From positions 1,364,001-1,428,000 of the forward strand of contig NZ_JACHLC010000001.1 in assembly GCF_014207845.1 (NCBI RefSeq): a DNA stretch of 64,000 bases, written 5' to 3'. The DNA is from Chryseobacterium shigense (GTDB taxonomy: Bacteria > Bacteroidota > Bacteroidia > Flavobacteriales > Weeksellaceae). The translations under genes and the position numbers were made by a program. Shown in pieces: positions 34,651 to 44,501 of this stretch. The first letter of the stretch is position 1. Every line of letters begins with the position of its first letter. The notes beneath the pieces were generated by a model. That model was not told the origin of the DNA. It was given only the letters and a program-made list of their open reading frames with translations, and did not search any database.

Positions 34651-36596
34651 TTTTTATGCTGTTTTATTCTCTGCAATTTATATTTTTTATCTTTTCTCTG
34701 TCTTAAAATAATTCCTGCCAACGGAGGAAGCTTGACAGTGATAGACTTTGGATACCTTCTCCATTCTTCGTGCTTTTCATTTAAAATATCAGCATCTGTA
34801 CCACTTCCGCTATATTTCTGATCGTCTGAATTAAAAATAACCTCCCAATGGGTTCCTGTATTCACGCCAATAGTATATTCCAGAACCTGTGGAGTCAGAT
34901 TGAGAACCACCATTAGAACATCATCTCTTCTTTTGCCTTTTCTAAGGTAAACGTATACGGAATTTTCCAAATCATCTGCTTCCACCCATTCAAATCCATT
35001 CTTATTAAACTGATTTTCATAAAAAGCAGGTTCGTTTCTATATAAATGGTTAAGATCTTTTACCAGTGTCTGCATTCCCTTGTGAACCGGGTACTGCAGC
35101 AGATGCCAGTCGAGACTGCGGGTAAAATTCCATTCACCGGTCTGTGCAAATTCATCACCCATAAAAAGAAGTTTGGCTCCCGGATGAGTATACATATAAA
35201 CATATAATGCTCTTAGATTGGCAAACTTCTGCCATTCATCACCCGGCATTTTATAAATCAGGCTTGCTTTTCCGTGTACTACTTCATCATGTGACAGCGG
35301 CATCATATAATTTTCATTATACATATATACGGATGCGAAAGTAATTTTATGGTGGTGATATTTCCTGTTTATCGGATCTTCTTTAAAATAATCCAGCGTA
35401 TCATGCATCCATCCCATCATCCATTTCATTCCAAAACCTACTCCCCCATCATGGACAGGTTTTGTAAGCATAGGGAAATCCGAGCTCTCCTCAGCTATCG
35501 TCATAATGCTGTCACCAAATTCTTTGTAAACCGCTGTATTGAACTCCTGCAGGAAAGCTTTGGCTTCAAGGTTTACATTTCCGCCTTCTATATTAGGTTC
35601 CCATTCGCCTTCATTCCTGGAATAGTCAAGATGCAGCATTGATGTAACCGCATCTACACGAAGCCCGTCTGCATGATAACGCTCCAGCCAGAACATGGCA
35701 TTGGAAATCAGAAAAGACTTTACTTCATTTCTGCCATAATTGAAAATATAGGATTTCCAATCGGGATGAAAGCCTTTCCGCGGATCTTCGTGCTCATATA
35801 AATAAGAACCATCAAAACGGTGAAGCCCGTTGGCATCTCCCGGAAAATGGGATGGCACCCAATCCAGAATAACCCCGATATTGTGTTTATGCAGTTCATC
35901 AATCAGGAACATAAGATCCTGAGGTGACCCGAAACGTGACGTGGCCGCATAAAATCCTGTAATCTGGTACCCCCAGCTCGGATCGTACGGATATTCCATC
36001 ACCGGCATAAATTCTACATGGGTAAAACCCATTTCCTTTACATAAGGAACCAGCTTCTCTGCAATATCACGGTAATTCAAGTATTTATCCGGAGCATTGC
36101 CTTCCCTTACCCAGGAACCTAAATGAAGTTCGTAAACGGATATCGGAGCATCCAGGGTATTTTTTTTCCAGCGGTTCTCCATCCATTCCTTATCGCTCCA
36201 TTCGTACCAGGTAGTGGAAACCAATGAAGCGGCCTGCAGATTTTGTTCCCAGCTTAAGGCATAAGGATCACTTTTCTCCAGAATTTCTCCTCTGGCAGTT
36301 TCCACTGCATATTTATATAATGTACCCCAGGTAAGCCCGGTAATAAATCCTTCCCAGATACCGGAACCGTCCCATCTCGGAAACAGAATATGATCTTTAT
36401 GATTCCAGTTGTTAAAATTTCCAATCACGGAAACTTTTTTTGCATTGGGAGCCCACACTGAAAAGTAGACACCTTTTACCCCATCTTTTTCAGCAGAATG
36501 TGCTCCAAATTTCCCATACAGCTTATAATGCCTGCCTTCTTTAAAAAGGTAAACATCATGATCATTAAACAGTGTATAGGTTTTAACAGAATTCAT
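34647..36596 (-). CDS. glgB: 1,4-alpha-glucan branching enzyme
   Basis: From the ATG at 36596 the protein is 649 residues; the longer frame uses a TTG at 36647. A CBM48-type N-terminal domain (about 20-110, with VYFSVWAPNAKKVSVIGNFNNW) precedes the GH13 barrel. Catalytic regions are DGLRVDAVTSMLHLDY (nucleophile Asp), IAEESSDFP (acid/base Glu) and MPLSHDEVVHGK (stabilising Asp). It forms alpha-1,6 branches in glycogen. It heads a leftward operon with an unknown gene and glgA, divergent from the esterase at 36809. Confidence 0.95.
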   Translation of the reverse strand: MNSVKTYTLFNDHDVYLFKEGRHYKLYGKFGAHSAEKDGVKGVYFSVWAPNAKKVSVIGNFNNWNHKDHILFPRWDGSGIWEGFITGLTWGTLYKYAVETARGEILEKSDPYALSWEQNLQAASLVSTTWYEWSDKEWMENRWKKNTLDAPISVYELHLGSWVREGNAPDKYLNYRDIAEKLVPYVKEMGFTHVEFMPVMEYPYDPSWGYQITGFYAATSRFGSPQDLMFLIDELHKHNIGVILDWVPSHFPGDANGLHRFDGSYLYEHEDPRKGFHPDWKSYIFNYGRNEVKSFLISNAMFWLERYHADGLRVDAVTSMLHLDYSRNEGEWEPNIEGGNVNLEAKAFLQEFNTAVYKEFGDSIMTIAEESSDFPMLTKPVHDGGVGFGMKWMMGWMHDTLDYFKEDPINRKYHHHKITFASVYMYNENYMMPLSHDEVVHGKASLIYKMPGDEWQKFANLRALYVYMYTHPGAKLLFMGDEFAQTGEWNFTRSLDWHLLQYPVHKGMQTLVKDLNHLYRNEPAFYENQFNKNGFEWVEADDLENSVYVYLRKGKRRDDVLMVVLNLTPQVLEYTIGVNTGTHWEVIFNSDDQKYSGSGTDADILNEKHEEWRRYPKSITVKLPPLAGIILRQRKDKKYKLQRIKQHKK

Positions 36597-36808
36597 CAAG
36601 ATATCGTTGTACTTTATTTTTTTTGAAACTACGAAAATTCTATGCAATAACCATTAATTATTATTCAAATAATTATTATGTTAATTACTTCCATTTTCCA
36701 CACGTTTATCAAATATATTATTTTTTATATTCATTTTTTTATGATTTTAAAACAATCTTTTTTATAAATTTAGCTTCCAATTTATATTTAAATTATATTT
36801 AAACACAC

Positions 36809-37933
36809 ATGATGAGGTTTGAACTTTATACTGAAGAAAGCGACGACAGGACGGTGTACATCACCGGAAATTTTAACAACTGGAACCCAAAGGATTACAA
36901 TTACCAGCTTAAACAGCTGAATCCGAACAATTATTTCATAGAGATTGATGACAAGATTCTTCCTGACATTGTGGAATACAAATTCACAAAAGGAGGCTGG
37001 GAAAATGTGGAGCTCGATAAGTACGGGAATATCACTCCGAACAGGAAAGCTGAAAAAGCTAAAGGAAAAACATCTGATAGCGTAGAGAAATGGAGGCTTA
37101 ACTGGGGACCCTTTAAAAAGGAATTTTTTCCACTTGCAGAAGTGATTTCGGATGAATTCTATATTCCTCAGCTTGACCGCTACCGGAAAGTTTGGGCTGT
37201 GCTGCCCTATGATTATTATGTATCCGAGAAAAGCTATCCTGTGCTCTACCTGCAGGATGCCCAAAATCTTTTCAATGAAGGAAGCGGGTACGGAAACTGG
37301 GAAATTGATAAAAAACTGTCTATCCTTGCCGAATACGGCCGCGGTGATGTGATTATCATAGCTATAGAACACGGCAGTGAAGAACGTATCAAGGAATACA
37401 TCTTTGATAATGATAATGTGGCGAACGGTTCGGAGGGAAAAAAATACATCCGCTTCATTACAGATACTTTGAAACCCTTTGTAGATGAGCATTACCGTAC
37501 CAAAAAAGACCGTGACAATACAGGAATCGGCGGCAGCTCTCTGGGCGCACTGATTAGTATTTACAGCGGATTCCTTTATCCGGAGGTCTATTCCAAACTG
37601 CTGATTTTCTCCCCTTCACTTTGGGTGGAGCCTAACAATAACTTCCCGATGATGAACTTCAGGATTCCGTTTAAAACCAAAATATATCTGTACGGCGGTG
37701 GTCAGGAGGGTTCCAAAATGGTAAAAAGAATCCATGTTTTTGAAGAATATTTAAAACGCTGGGAAAAGAAGAATCTTTTTGACTTTGAATTCAGAACGAG
37801 CATTAACCCTGAAGGAACCCACAGTGAATTTTACTGGTCGCAGGAATTCCCAAGAGCTATTGAATGGCTGTTCTATAATAACACAGAAAACCCGGTAGAA
37901 GTAAAACCGCAACAACAAAGCGTTAAAAATTAA
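36809..37933 (+). CDS. Esterase with N-terminal glycogen-binding-like module
   Basis: The 374-residue protein starts with an immunoglobulin-like module (about residues 1-85) whose VYITGNFNNWNPKD matches CBM48/AMPK glycogen-binding domains. An esterase D-like alpha/beta hydrolase domain follows. It has YPVLYLQDAQNLF, the nucleophile elbow GGSSLG, and a late histidine in NPEGTHSEFYW. No signal peptide is seen, so it is cytoplasmic. It is divergent from glgB and 4 bases before the aminopeptidase gene. A substrate tied to glycogen is an inference from the module and context. Confidence 0.82.
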   Translation: MMRFELYTEESDDRTVYITGNFNNWNPKDYNYQLKQLNPNNYFIEIDDKILPDIVEYKFTKGGWENVELDKYGNITPNRKAEKAKGKTSDSVEKWRLNWGPFKKEFFPLAEVISDEFYIPQLDRYRKVWAVLPYDYYVSEKSYPVLYLQDAQNLFNEGSGYGNWEIDKKLSILAEYGRGDVIIIAIEHGSEERIKEYIFDNDNVANGSEGKKYIRFITDTLKPFVDEHYRTKKDRDNTGIGGSSLGALISIYSGFLYPEVYSKLLIFSPSLWVEPNNNFPMMNFRIPFKTKIYLYGGGQEGSKMVKRIHVFEEYLKRWEKKNLFDFEFRTSINPEGTHSEFYWSQEFPRAIEWLFYNNTENPVEVKPQQQSVKN

Positions 37934-37937
37934 GTTT

Positions 37938-39353
37938 ATGAAATTAATCAATAAAAAAAATAAAAAATATACCCAGATCTTTCAACTTTTCACTGAAGAA
38001 GAATGGACCAAATCCGGTAAAAATTACAATAAAAATGTTTCTTCTTTTTTCTCCGGAAAGAAATTTGAGGTTTTCATTCATACCGATGAAGAAAGTATCA
38101 CTTACCTGATCGGTTTGGGAAAATCAACGCTGCAGAATTTCGAGGTTCAGCAGGTCGCCGTTAAATTTGCTCAGACCCAGAAAGAAAAAATTCAGGCCGC
38201 TCCCACTTTGCTTTTAGCAGATTTCCTGAAAGAAAAACAGTTTGAAGAATTTGTAAAAGGATTACTTTTGGGAACATACAGCTATCCTTTTGATAAGAAA
38301 CATGCTTTCTGGAATCCTAAGTTCGAGATTCATTTTGAAAATTTAAGTCAGAAAAAACTGGATACAATCAGTTCTAAAGCCGAGGCGTTGGCTAACGGGC
38401 AAACAACCTGCCAGGAATGGCTGAATAAACCTGCCAATCTTAAAAAACCTGATACTTTAGGTCTGTTTCTGAAAAATCTGGCAAAAAAATACGAATTAAA
38501 ATACACAGCATTCAACAGAAAAAAATGTGAAGAGCTTGGTTTGGGCGCTTATCTGTCGGTTAATCAGGGAAGTGCTTATGATGCTGCTTTTACCATTATA
38601 GAATATAAAACCACCGTTAAAAATGCCAAGACATTTGGCCTGGTAGGAAAATGTGTGCTCTTTGATACGGGAGGGATTTCACTGAAGAATCCGGACAATA
38701 TGCATTATATGAAATCTGATATGGGCGGTGCCACAGCAGTTATCGGAGCTCTGATCTATGCTGCGGAAATGCAACTTCCAGTCAATATTATTGCTGTACT
38801 TCCTGTTACAGATAATGCAATTTCCGAAAAGGCTTTCCTTCCAAGTGATGTTATCACAGCCTACAACGGAAAAACAATTGAAGTCCTTAATACCGATGCT
38901 GAAGGCAGGATGATCCTTGCCGATGGACTTTCTTATCTGGCAAAAAATTACAAAACAGATTTCCTGATTGATCTTGCCACTCTTACCGGAAGTTCTGTAA
39001 GAATGTTTGGGGACACCTGTGGGGCCATGTTCTCCAATAATGATGAACTGAAAAATCTTCTGATAAAAACAGGAGATGTTACCAATCAGAGAGTTTGGAA
39101 TCTTCCGTTATGGGATGTGTGGAAAGATGATATTCAATCTGATGTGGCGGATCTTAAAAATATCTCAATGAAACCTATCGGAGATTGTATTGTAGCCGCT
39201 AAATTTCTGGAACAGTTTATAGAAAACCATCCTAAATGGGCTCATCTTGATATTGCTGGTGTGGCATTTGGAAGTACAGGATATTCAAAAGAAAAGGCAG
39301 CAACCGGCTTCGGTGTACAATTATTGGCTGATTTAATTGAAAATTATCACTAA
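37938..39353 (+). CDS. Leucyl aminopeptidase family protein (M17)
   Basis: The 471-residue protein has a divergent N-terminal part and the conserved M17 catalytic domain. Metal and catalytic signatures are GKCVLFDTGGISLKNPDNMHYMKSDMGG (two-metal site) and NTDAEGRMILADGLSYL (the M17 family signature). It probably works as a hexameric Zn/Mn aminopeptidase in the cytoplasm, freeing N-terminal residues. It begins 4 bases after the esterase stop, so the two are cotranscribed. The ATP-grasp run starts 140 bases downstream behind its own promoter. Confidence 0.9.
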   Translation: MKLINKKNKKYTQIFQLFTEEEWTKSGKNYNKNVSSFFSGKKFEVFIHTDEESITYLIGLGKSTLQNFEVQQVAVKFAQTQKEKIQAAPTLLLADFLKEKQFEEFVKGLLLGTYSYPFDKKHAFWNPKFEIHFENLSQKKLDTISSKAEALANGQTTCQEWLNKPANLKKPDTLGLFLKNLAKKYELKYTAFNRKKCEELGLGAYLSVNQGSAYDAAFTIIEYKTTVKNAKTFGLVGKCVLFDTGGISLKNPDNMHYMKSDMGGATAVIGALIYAAEMQLPVNIIAVLPVTDNAISEKAFLPSDVITAYNGKTIEVLNTDAEGRMILADGLSYLAKNYKTDFLIDLATLTGSSVRMFGDTCGAMFSNNDELKNLLIKTGDVTNQRVWNLPLWDVWKDDIQSDVADLKNISMKPIGDCIVAAKFLEQFIENHPKWAHLDIAGVAFGSTGYSKEKAATGFGVQLLADLIENYH

Positions 39354-39456
39354 AAATTAGTTTTTTTCAAAATTTCTCTGTATACTTGATTATACATTTT
39401 CAAAAACGCAGTTTATTGAGGTTTTTAACGTTAATTAATCAATAAAAAATTGCTTT

Positions 39457-39464
39457 TATTTTTG
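39457..39464 (+). promoter_or_regulatory. Candidate -7 box of the ligase run
   Basis: TATTTTTG lies 29 bases ahead of the ATG at 39494. No clear -33 TTG is seen, but the fit to TAnnTTTG and the distance are good. It suggests the five ligase genes form a transcription unit of their own. Confidence 0.5.
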
Positions 39465-39493
39465 ATAATTTACTAAAAACTAAAAAACATTAT

Positions 39494-40705
39494 ATGGAGG
39501 AGAAAACTATAGTATGTATTTCGTGCTATTACAAAGGCTATGATTTCATGGATGAAATGAAGAAGCTTGGTAATAAAATCATCTTGGTAACATCAGAGAG
39601 CCTTAAAGAAAAAGACTGGCCATGGCATGCTATTGATGAGGTATTTTATATGGCTGAAGTAAAGCCGTCTGTCTGGAACCTGGAACATCTGATCCAGGGC
39701 TTTTCACACCTGATGAAAACCAGAAAAGTAGATGCCGTAGTGGCACTCGATGATTATGACGTAGAAAAAGCAGCGCTAATCAGGGAAACATTCCGTATTC
39801 CCGGGATGGGACAGACCACGCACCGTTATTTCAGAGACAAGCTGGCCATGCGCCAGAAAGCGAAAGATTCAGGAATCAGTGTTCCGGAATTCACCGCTGT
39901 TTTTAATAACGATGAGGTTAACAGCTTTGTAGAGGCAGTTCCGGCTCCCTGGGTATTAAAACCGCGTTCAGAAGCATCTGCATCAGGAATTAAAAAGTTT
40001 TCTTCAAAAGATGAACTTTGGAATGAACTGAACGCGCTTGGTGAAGAACGTCACCTCTTCCTGCTGGAAAGCTTTAAGCCGGGAGATGTATATCATGTGG
40101 ACAGTCTGACGTTTAACAAAGAGATCGTATTTACATCTGCCTCTAAATATCTTGCTCCACCTATGCAGGTTTCTCATGAAGGCGGTGTATTCAGATCAAA
40201 AACTCTCGGAAGATATTCTGAAGAGTTCAAAGCCCTTGAAGAAGTAAATGCAAAAGTTCTTTCCAGTTTCGGATTGATAAACGGAGCTACCCATACTGAA
40301 TTTATCCGTGGAAAAGCTGACGGAAAATGGTATTTCCTTGAAACATCTTCCAGAGTTGGCGGTGCGCATATTCCGGATCTTGTTGAAGCTTCCAGTAATA
40401 TCAATATCTGGCGGGAATGGGCAAAAATTGAAGATGCCCTTCTTCGTGGAAAAGATTATCAGGCTTCCAAACCTACAGGCTATTATTCAGGGCTGATTGT
40501 TGCTTTAATCAAAGATAAAGATCCCGATTACAGTGTCTTTAACAGTGAAGAAGTCGTAAAATTTCTTCCTATTGATCACCATGTAGGAATTGTTTACAAA
40601 TCCAGCGATCCGGAAACTATACAGCAAAGGTTAGACAGCGCCGCGGAAAAGATTCAGGCGGAAATGCTGAATATCCTGCCTCCCAAAAGCAAACTGACAA
40701 GTTAA
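39494..40705 (+). CDS. ATP-grasp ligase A
   Basis: The 403-residue protein has the ATP-grasp layout: a pre-ATP-grasp domain (about 1-110), a lysine-bearing subdomain (PWVLKPRSEASASGIKKFSS) and a C-terminal metal-binding part (TEFI...WYFLETSSRVGGAHIPDLVE). These match carbamoyl-phosphate-synthase-like and dipeptide-ligase ATP-grasp enzymes, which join a carboxylate to an amine through an acyl phosphate. Substrates are unknown. It is the first gene of a run with an esterase, a second ATP-grasp enzyme, a GCS2-type ligase and an amidotransferase, with gaps of 30-57 bases. Confidence 0.87.
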   Translation: MEEKTIVCISCYYKGYDFMDEMKKLGNKIILVTSESLKEKDWPWHAIDEVFYMAEVKPSVWNLEHLIQGFSHLMKTRKVDAVVALDDYDVEKAALIRETFRIPGMGQTTHRYFRDKLAMRQKAKDSGISVPEFTAVFNNDEVNSFVEAVPAPWVLKPRSEASASGIKKFSSKDELWNELNALGEERHLFLLESFKPGDVYHVDSLTFNKEIVFTSASKYLAPPMQVSHEGGVFRSKTLGRYSEEFKALEEVNAKVLSSFGLINGATHTEFIRGKADGKWYFLETSSRVGGAHIPDLVEASSNINIWREWAKIEDALLRGKDYQASKPTGYYSGLIVALIKDKDPDYSVFNSEEVVKFLPIDHHVGIVYKSSDPETIQQRLDSAAEKIQAEMLNILPPKSKLTS

Positions 40706-40735
40706 AACGCAAAATATAACAAAAGAAATTTATCA

Positions 40736-41449
40736 ATGCCGCATATTGAACACACAGATTATTATTCAAACATATTAGGAACAAGTCTTAAAGTAGAAGT
40801 TACCGGACATTACGGATACCCCATCATTATGTTTCCAACTTCACAGGGACAATACACTCAAAATCATGATTTCCATCTTAACGGAAGCATCAACTGGTTT
40901 ATTGAGCAGGGAAAAGTAAAGCTTTATAATATCCAGACCATTGACGGCTGGAGCTTTTATGATGAAAAGATTTCTCCGCAACAAAGAATAAAAAATTATG
41001 AAATGTATGTACAATTTCTGATCCAGGAATTTGTCCCGTACATTCAGAAGATTCATAAAACGCACCGTGTAGCAGTTGCCGGGGCAAGCTTCGGAGGTTA
41101 TCATGCCGCTAATTTTGCCTTCCGGTTTCCGGATGTAGTTTCACATCTGTTCTGTCTTTCAGGGGCATTCAGCATCAGAAACTTTATGGACGGATATTCG
41201 GATGAGCTTGTTTATTTTAACTGTCCCAGGGAATTTGTAAAAAATGATGAAGCCTGGAAATACAAGCACATGCATATTGTACTGAGTACTTCCGATCAGG
41301 ACATCTGTAAAGATAAAAACCTGGAAATGGCAGAAATATTAAGTTCAAAAGGTATAGACTTCTGGTATGATGAAAGAAAATGGATCAATCACGACTGGCC
41401 TTTATGGAGAATGGTATTTCCAACATTTATAGGAGCATTTTTTTCCTGA
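40736..41449 (+). CDS. Esterase-like alpha/beta hydrolase within the ligase run
   Basis: The 237-residue protein fits the esterase D-like alpha/beta hydrolase fold. It shows the nucleophile elbow GASFGGYHAANFAFRFPD, an aspartate-bearing STSDQDIC segment and the C-terminal histidine of WINHDWPLW. It lacks the N-terminal module of the esterase at 36809. There is no signal peptide. Its place between two ATP-grasp genes suggests it hydrolyses or transfers an ester or amide intermediate of the same pathway; that role is inferred. Confidence 0.83.
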   Translation: MPHIEHTDYYSNILGTSLKVEVTGHYGYPIIMFPTSQGQYTQNHDFHLNGSINWFIEQGKVKLYNIQTIDGWSFYDEKISPQQRIKNYEMYVQFLIQEFVPYIQKIHKTHRVAVAGASFGGYHAANFAFRFPDVVSHLFCLSGAFSIRNFMDGYSDELVYFNCPREFVKNDEAWKYKHMHIVLSTSDQDICKDKNLEMAEILSSKGIDFWYDERKWINHDWPLWRMVFPTFIGAFFS

Positions 41450-41506
41450 AAAAACAATACATTTAAGAAAATAAAATAATAACACACCAATTTAAAAACA
41501 GAAATT

Positions 41507-42460
41507 ATGGCAAAAAAAGTGGGAATTCTATTCGGTATGGAAGATACATTTCCTTGGGCGTTTATCGATAAAGTGAATGAACTGGGAGGCGGAGAGATCG
41601 TTGCTGAAGCAGTTAATATCGACAAACTGGAACAGGGAGCAGATTACGGCTATGCAGTAATTATCGACAGAATTTCGCAGGATGTTCCTTTCTACAGAGC
41701 GTATTTAAAAAATGCAGCACTTAACGGAACTTATGTAATCAATAACCCATTCTGGTGGAGTGCTGATGAAAAATTCTTTAACAATGCACTGATGACAAAA
41801 CTGGGAATTCCACTTCCTAAAACAGTGCTTCTTCCTTCGCACGAAAGACCTACAGATACAACGGAAACATCATTCAGAAACCTGAAATTCCCTCACGACT
41901 GGGAGTATATTTTCAATTATGTAGGATTTCCTGCTTATATGAAACCTCATGACGGAGGCGGATGGAAAAGTGTGTACAGAGTGGAGAGCCCGGAAGATCT
42001 ATGGGATAAACTAAGCGAAACAGAACAGCTTGTAATGATGGTACAGGAAGAAATTGTATTTGATGACTATTACAGAGTTTATTGCCTGGGTAAGAAATAT
42101 GTTCATATTATGCCTTACGAACCCCGTAATCCACATCACCTGAGATATGCTACCACGCACCAGACTCAGGGTGAAGATCTTGAAAAATTATTAAAAACAA
42201 TCCACGACTATACCATTAAAATGAATGAAGCTCTCGGCTATGATTTCAACACTGTTGAATTTGCCATCAGAGACGGAATTCCATATGCTATAGATTTCTG
42301 TAACCCGGCTCCGGATGCTGACAGAAATTCCGTAGGCGAAGAAAACTTTGCATGGATTGTAGAGCACGCAGCCAAACTTGCCATTGAAAAGGCAAAAGAA
42401 TATGTTCCCGGAAAACCTAATATCTCCTGGGGTACTTTTGTAAAAGACTCTGTAAAATAA
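41507..42460 (+). CDS. ATP-grasp ligase B
   Basis: The 317-residue protein has ATP-grasp motifs: PAYMKPHDGGGWKSVYRV (nucleotide lysine), VQEEIVFDDYYRVYCLGKKYVHIMPYEP (central beta sheet) and NTVEFAIRDGIPYAIDFCNPAPD (metal-binding Glu and Asn). It is RimK/glutathione-synthase-like in overall order but shorter than ligase A. It would form an amide or peptide bond with ATP. It follows the esterase by 57 bases and precedes the GCS2-type ligase by 31 bases. Confidence 0.87.
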   Translation: MAKKVGILFGMEDTFPWAFIDKVNELGGGEIVAEAVNIDKLEQGADYGYAVIIDRISQDVPFYRAYLKNAALNGTYVINNPFWWSADEKFFNNALMTKLGIPLPKTVLLPSHERPTDTTETSFRNLKFPHDWEYIFNYVGFPAYMKPHDGGGWKSVYRVESPEDLWDKLSETEQLVMMVQEEIVFDDYYRVYCLGKKYVHIMPYEPRNPHHLRYATTHQTQGEDLEKLLKTIHDYTIKMNEALGYDFNTVEFAIRDGIPYAIDFCNPAPDADRNSVGEENFAWIVEHAAKLAIEKAKEYVPGKPNISWGTFVKDSVK

Positions 42461-42491
42461 TCATTAAAAAATAAAAAAACACGAAAAGAAA

Positions 42492-43610
42492 ATGCATCAG
42501 TTTACTATAGGAATCGAGGAAGAATATCAGATCATTGATGTTGAGAGCAGAGACTTAATATCTCATGTTTCCAAAATAATTGAAGGCGGAAAAGCAGTTT
42601 TAAGTGAAAATTTAAAACACGAAATGCACGAATCCATGATTGAAATGGAAACCGGCATCTGCCAGAATATCAAGGAGGCCAGAACAGAACTGACCAACCT
42701 GAGAAGACATCTGATCAACACAGCACATGAGCAGGGGCTTAGAGTTTCCGGAGGCGGAACCCACCCTTTTTCAAACTGGGAACATAACACCATTACCAAC
42801 GGTGAACGGTACAACAAAATTGTAGATGATATGGGAGATGTTGCCCGTGGAAATTTAATTTTCGGGCTCCATGTTCATATCGGAATTCCAAACCGTGAAG
42901 AAGGCGTAAGAATCCAGAATGTGATGCGTTATTTCCTTCCACACGTCTATGCACTTTCTACAAACTCTCCTTTCTGGATAGGAAGAAGTACAGGCTTTAA
43001 ATCTTACAGACAGGAAATTTTTGTAAAGTTCCCAAGAACAGGGATTCCAAGCTATTTTAATTCTCTTGCTGAATTCGACAGCTATGTGGATCTTCTTGTA
43101 AAAACAGGGACTATCGACAATGCCAAGAAAATCTGGTGGGACTTAAGAGTACATCCATTCTACCCTACCATTGAATTCCGAATTTGCGACATGCCATTGA
43201 GAATAGAAGAAACCGTCTGTCTGGCAGCCATTATGCAAAGTCTGGTAGCAAAAATCTATAAACTTCATCAGCAAAACTTAAGTTTCAGAAGCTACAGAAG
43301 ATTATTGCTCAACGAAAACAAATGGAGAGCATCCAAAAGTGGTATTGACGCTCACCTGATTGATTTTGGAAAAGAAGAATCCGTTCCTTATCCTCATCTT
43401 TTGAAAGAGCTTCTGGAATTCATTGATGATGTGGTAGATGAACTGGACTGCAGAAAAGAAGTTGAGTATGCCTGGACCATTCTGGAAAACGGAACAGGAG
43501 CCGACAGACAGCTTAAAGTGTTCAATGAGACCGGCGATCTTACCAAAGTGGTAGATTATATGATCTCTGAAACAGAGTTTGGCATAACACATGGCGAAAC
43601 CGCTTCATAA
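42492..43610 (+). CDS. Carboxylate-amine ligase, GCS2/YbdK family
   Basis: The 372-residue protein opens with FTIGIEEEYQIID, the family signature. Other segments are SGGGTHPFSNWEH and HVHIGIPNREEGVRIQNVMRYFLPH, and TIEFRICDMPLRIEE near residue 235. These glutamine-synthetase-fold enzymes form gamma-glutamyl or related amide bonds (compare gamma-glutamylcysteine synthetase type 2). The actual substrate pair is unknown; E. coli YbdK has only weak glutamate-cysteine ligase activity. It is the fourth gene of the run, 35 bases before the amidotransferase. Confidence 0.9.
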   Translation: MHQFTIGIEEEYQIIDVESRDLISHVSKIIEGGKAVLSENLKHEMHESMIEMETGICQNIKEARTELTNLRRHLINTAHEQGLRVSGGGTHPFSNWEHNTITNGERYNKIVDDMGDVARGNLIFGLHVHIGIPNREEGVRIQNVMRYFLPHVYALSTNSPFWIGRSTGFKSYRQEIFVKFPRTGIPSYFNSLAEFDSYVDLLVKTGTIDNAKKIWWDLRVHPFYPTIEFRICDMPLRIEETVCLAAIMQSLVAKIYKLHQQNLSFRSYRRLLLNENKWRASKSGIDAHLIDFGKEESVPYPHLLKELLEFIDDVVDELDCRKEVEYAWTILENGTGADRQLKVFNETGDLTKVVDYMISETEFGITHGETAS

Positions 43611-43645
43611 TATTTTTGGTAACTTTGCAAAAAATATGAAGTAGT

Positions 43646-44479
43646 ATGAGAGATATTCGGATGGCATTGATAGACATGAACAATAATCATGTGAATCAAG
43701 GCTTTAGAAATATTAAAGAGATTTCAGAAGCATTCCAGCAGAATTCTGAAGAAAACGTGACCATCGAAACATTTGATGTAAGGTTTAAAAATGAAATGCC
43801 GGACATTAATGATTTTGACATCTTTATTTCTTCAGGAGGGCCGGGAAATCCACACAGAGAAGGCCTGGAATGGGAAGATAAGTATGCAAGCTTTTTGGAT
43901 GCTGTTTTAGAGCATAATAAATATAGTGAAGATAAAAAATACCTCTTCCTGATCTGCCATTCATTTCAACTGGCAAGCATTCACTGGAAACTGGGTAATA
44001 TCTGCAAAAGAAAATCCTATTCTTTTGGGGTAATGCCTGTTCACAAAACAGAGGAAGGCAAACAGGAATTTTTGTTCAAAAATCTTCAGGACCCTTTCTA
44101 TGCTGTAGACTCCAGAGCTTATCAGTTCATTGAACCGGATATGGACCGCTTTGATGAATTGGGTATGAAAATCATGGCTATTGAGAAATTCAGGCCACAT
44201 ATTAATCTGGAAAGAGCCGTCATGGCTGTACGTTTCTCAGATGAAATATTCGGGACACAGTTCCATCCGGAAGCTGATCCTAAAGGCATGATTGAAAATC
44301 TGAAAGACGAAAAAAACAAAGCAGCAATGATCGAGAATTTCGGAATGGAAAAATATCTTGAAACAATGGACAGAATAGATGATGAAGACAAGATTATCCT
44401 TACCAGAAACCAGATCCTGCCAAGATTCCTTCAGTCTGCAAAAAAAAACATTTTGAAGGAAAGTGAAGTTTTAGCTTAA
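43646..44479 (+). CDS. Class I glutamine amidotransferase
   Basis: The 277-residue protein shows the class I GATase fold: the oxyanion strand SSGGPGNPH at 62-70, the nucleophile C104 in FLICHSFQLA and H207/E209 in GTQFHPEADP. It lacks a fused synthetase domain. A C-terminal helical extension (about 215-277) is unusual for the bare domain. It could supply ammonia to a partner ligase or act as a gamma-glutamyl hydrolase. It ends the five-gene run; a repeat and terminator follow. Confidence 0.86.
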   Translation: MRDIRMALIDMNNNHVNQGFRNIKEISEAFQQNSEENVTIETFDVRFKNEMPDINDFDIFISSGGPGNPHREGLEWEDKYASFLDAVLEHNKYSEDKKYLFLICHSFQLASIHWKLGNICKRKSYSFGVMPVHKTEEGKQEFLFKNLQDPFYAVDSRAYQFIEPDMDRFDELGMKIMAIEKFRPHINLERAVMAVRFSDEIFGTQFHPEADPKGMIENLKDEKNKAAMIENFGMEKYLETMDRIDDEDKIILTRNQILPRFLQSAKKNILKESEVLA

Positions 44480-44501
44480 ACTTTTTATAAGATGAAATAA
44501 T

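Noticed and set aside
36788..37492. 234-residue minus-strand frame over the esterase gene
   Set aside because: Low-complexity Phe/Ile-rich shadow of the esterase reading frame.
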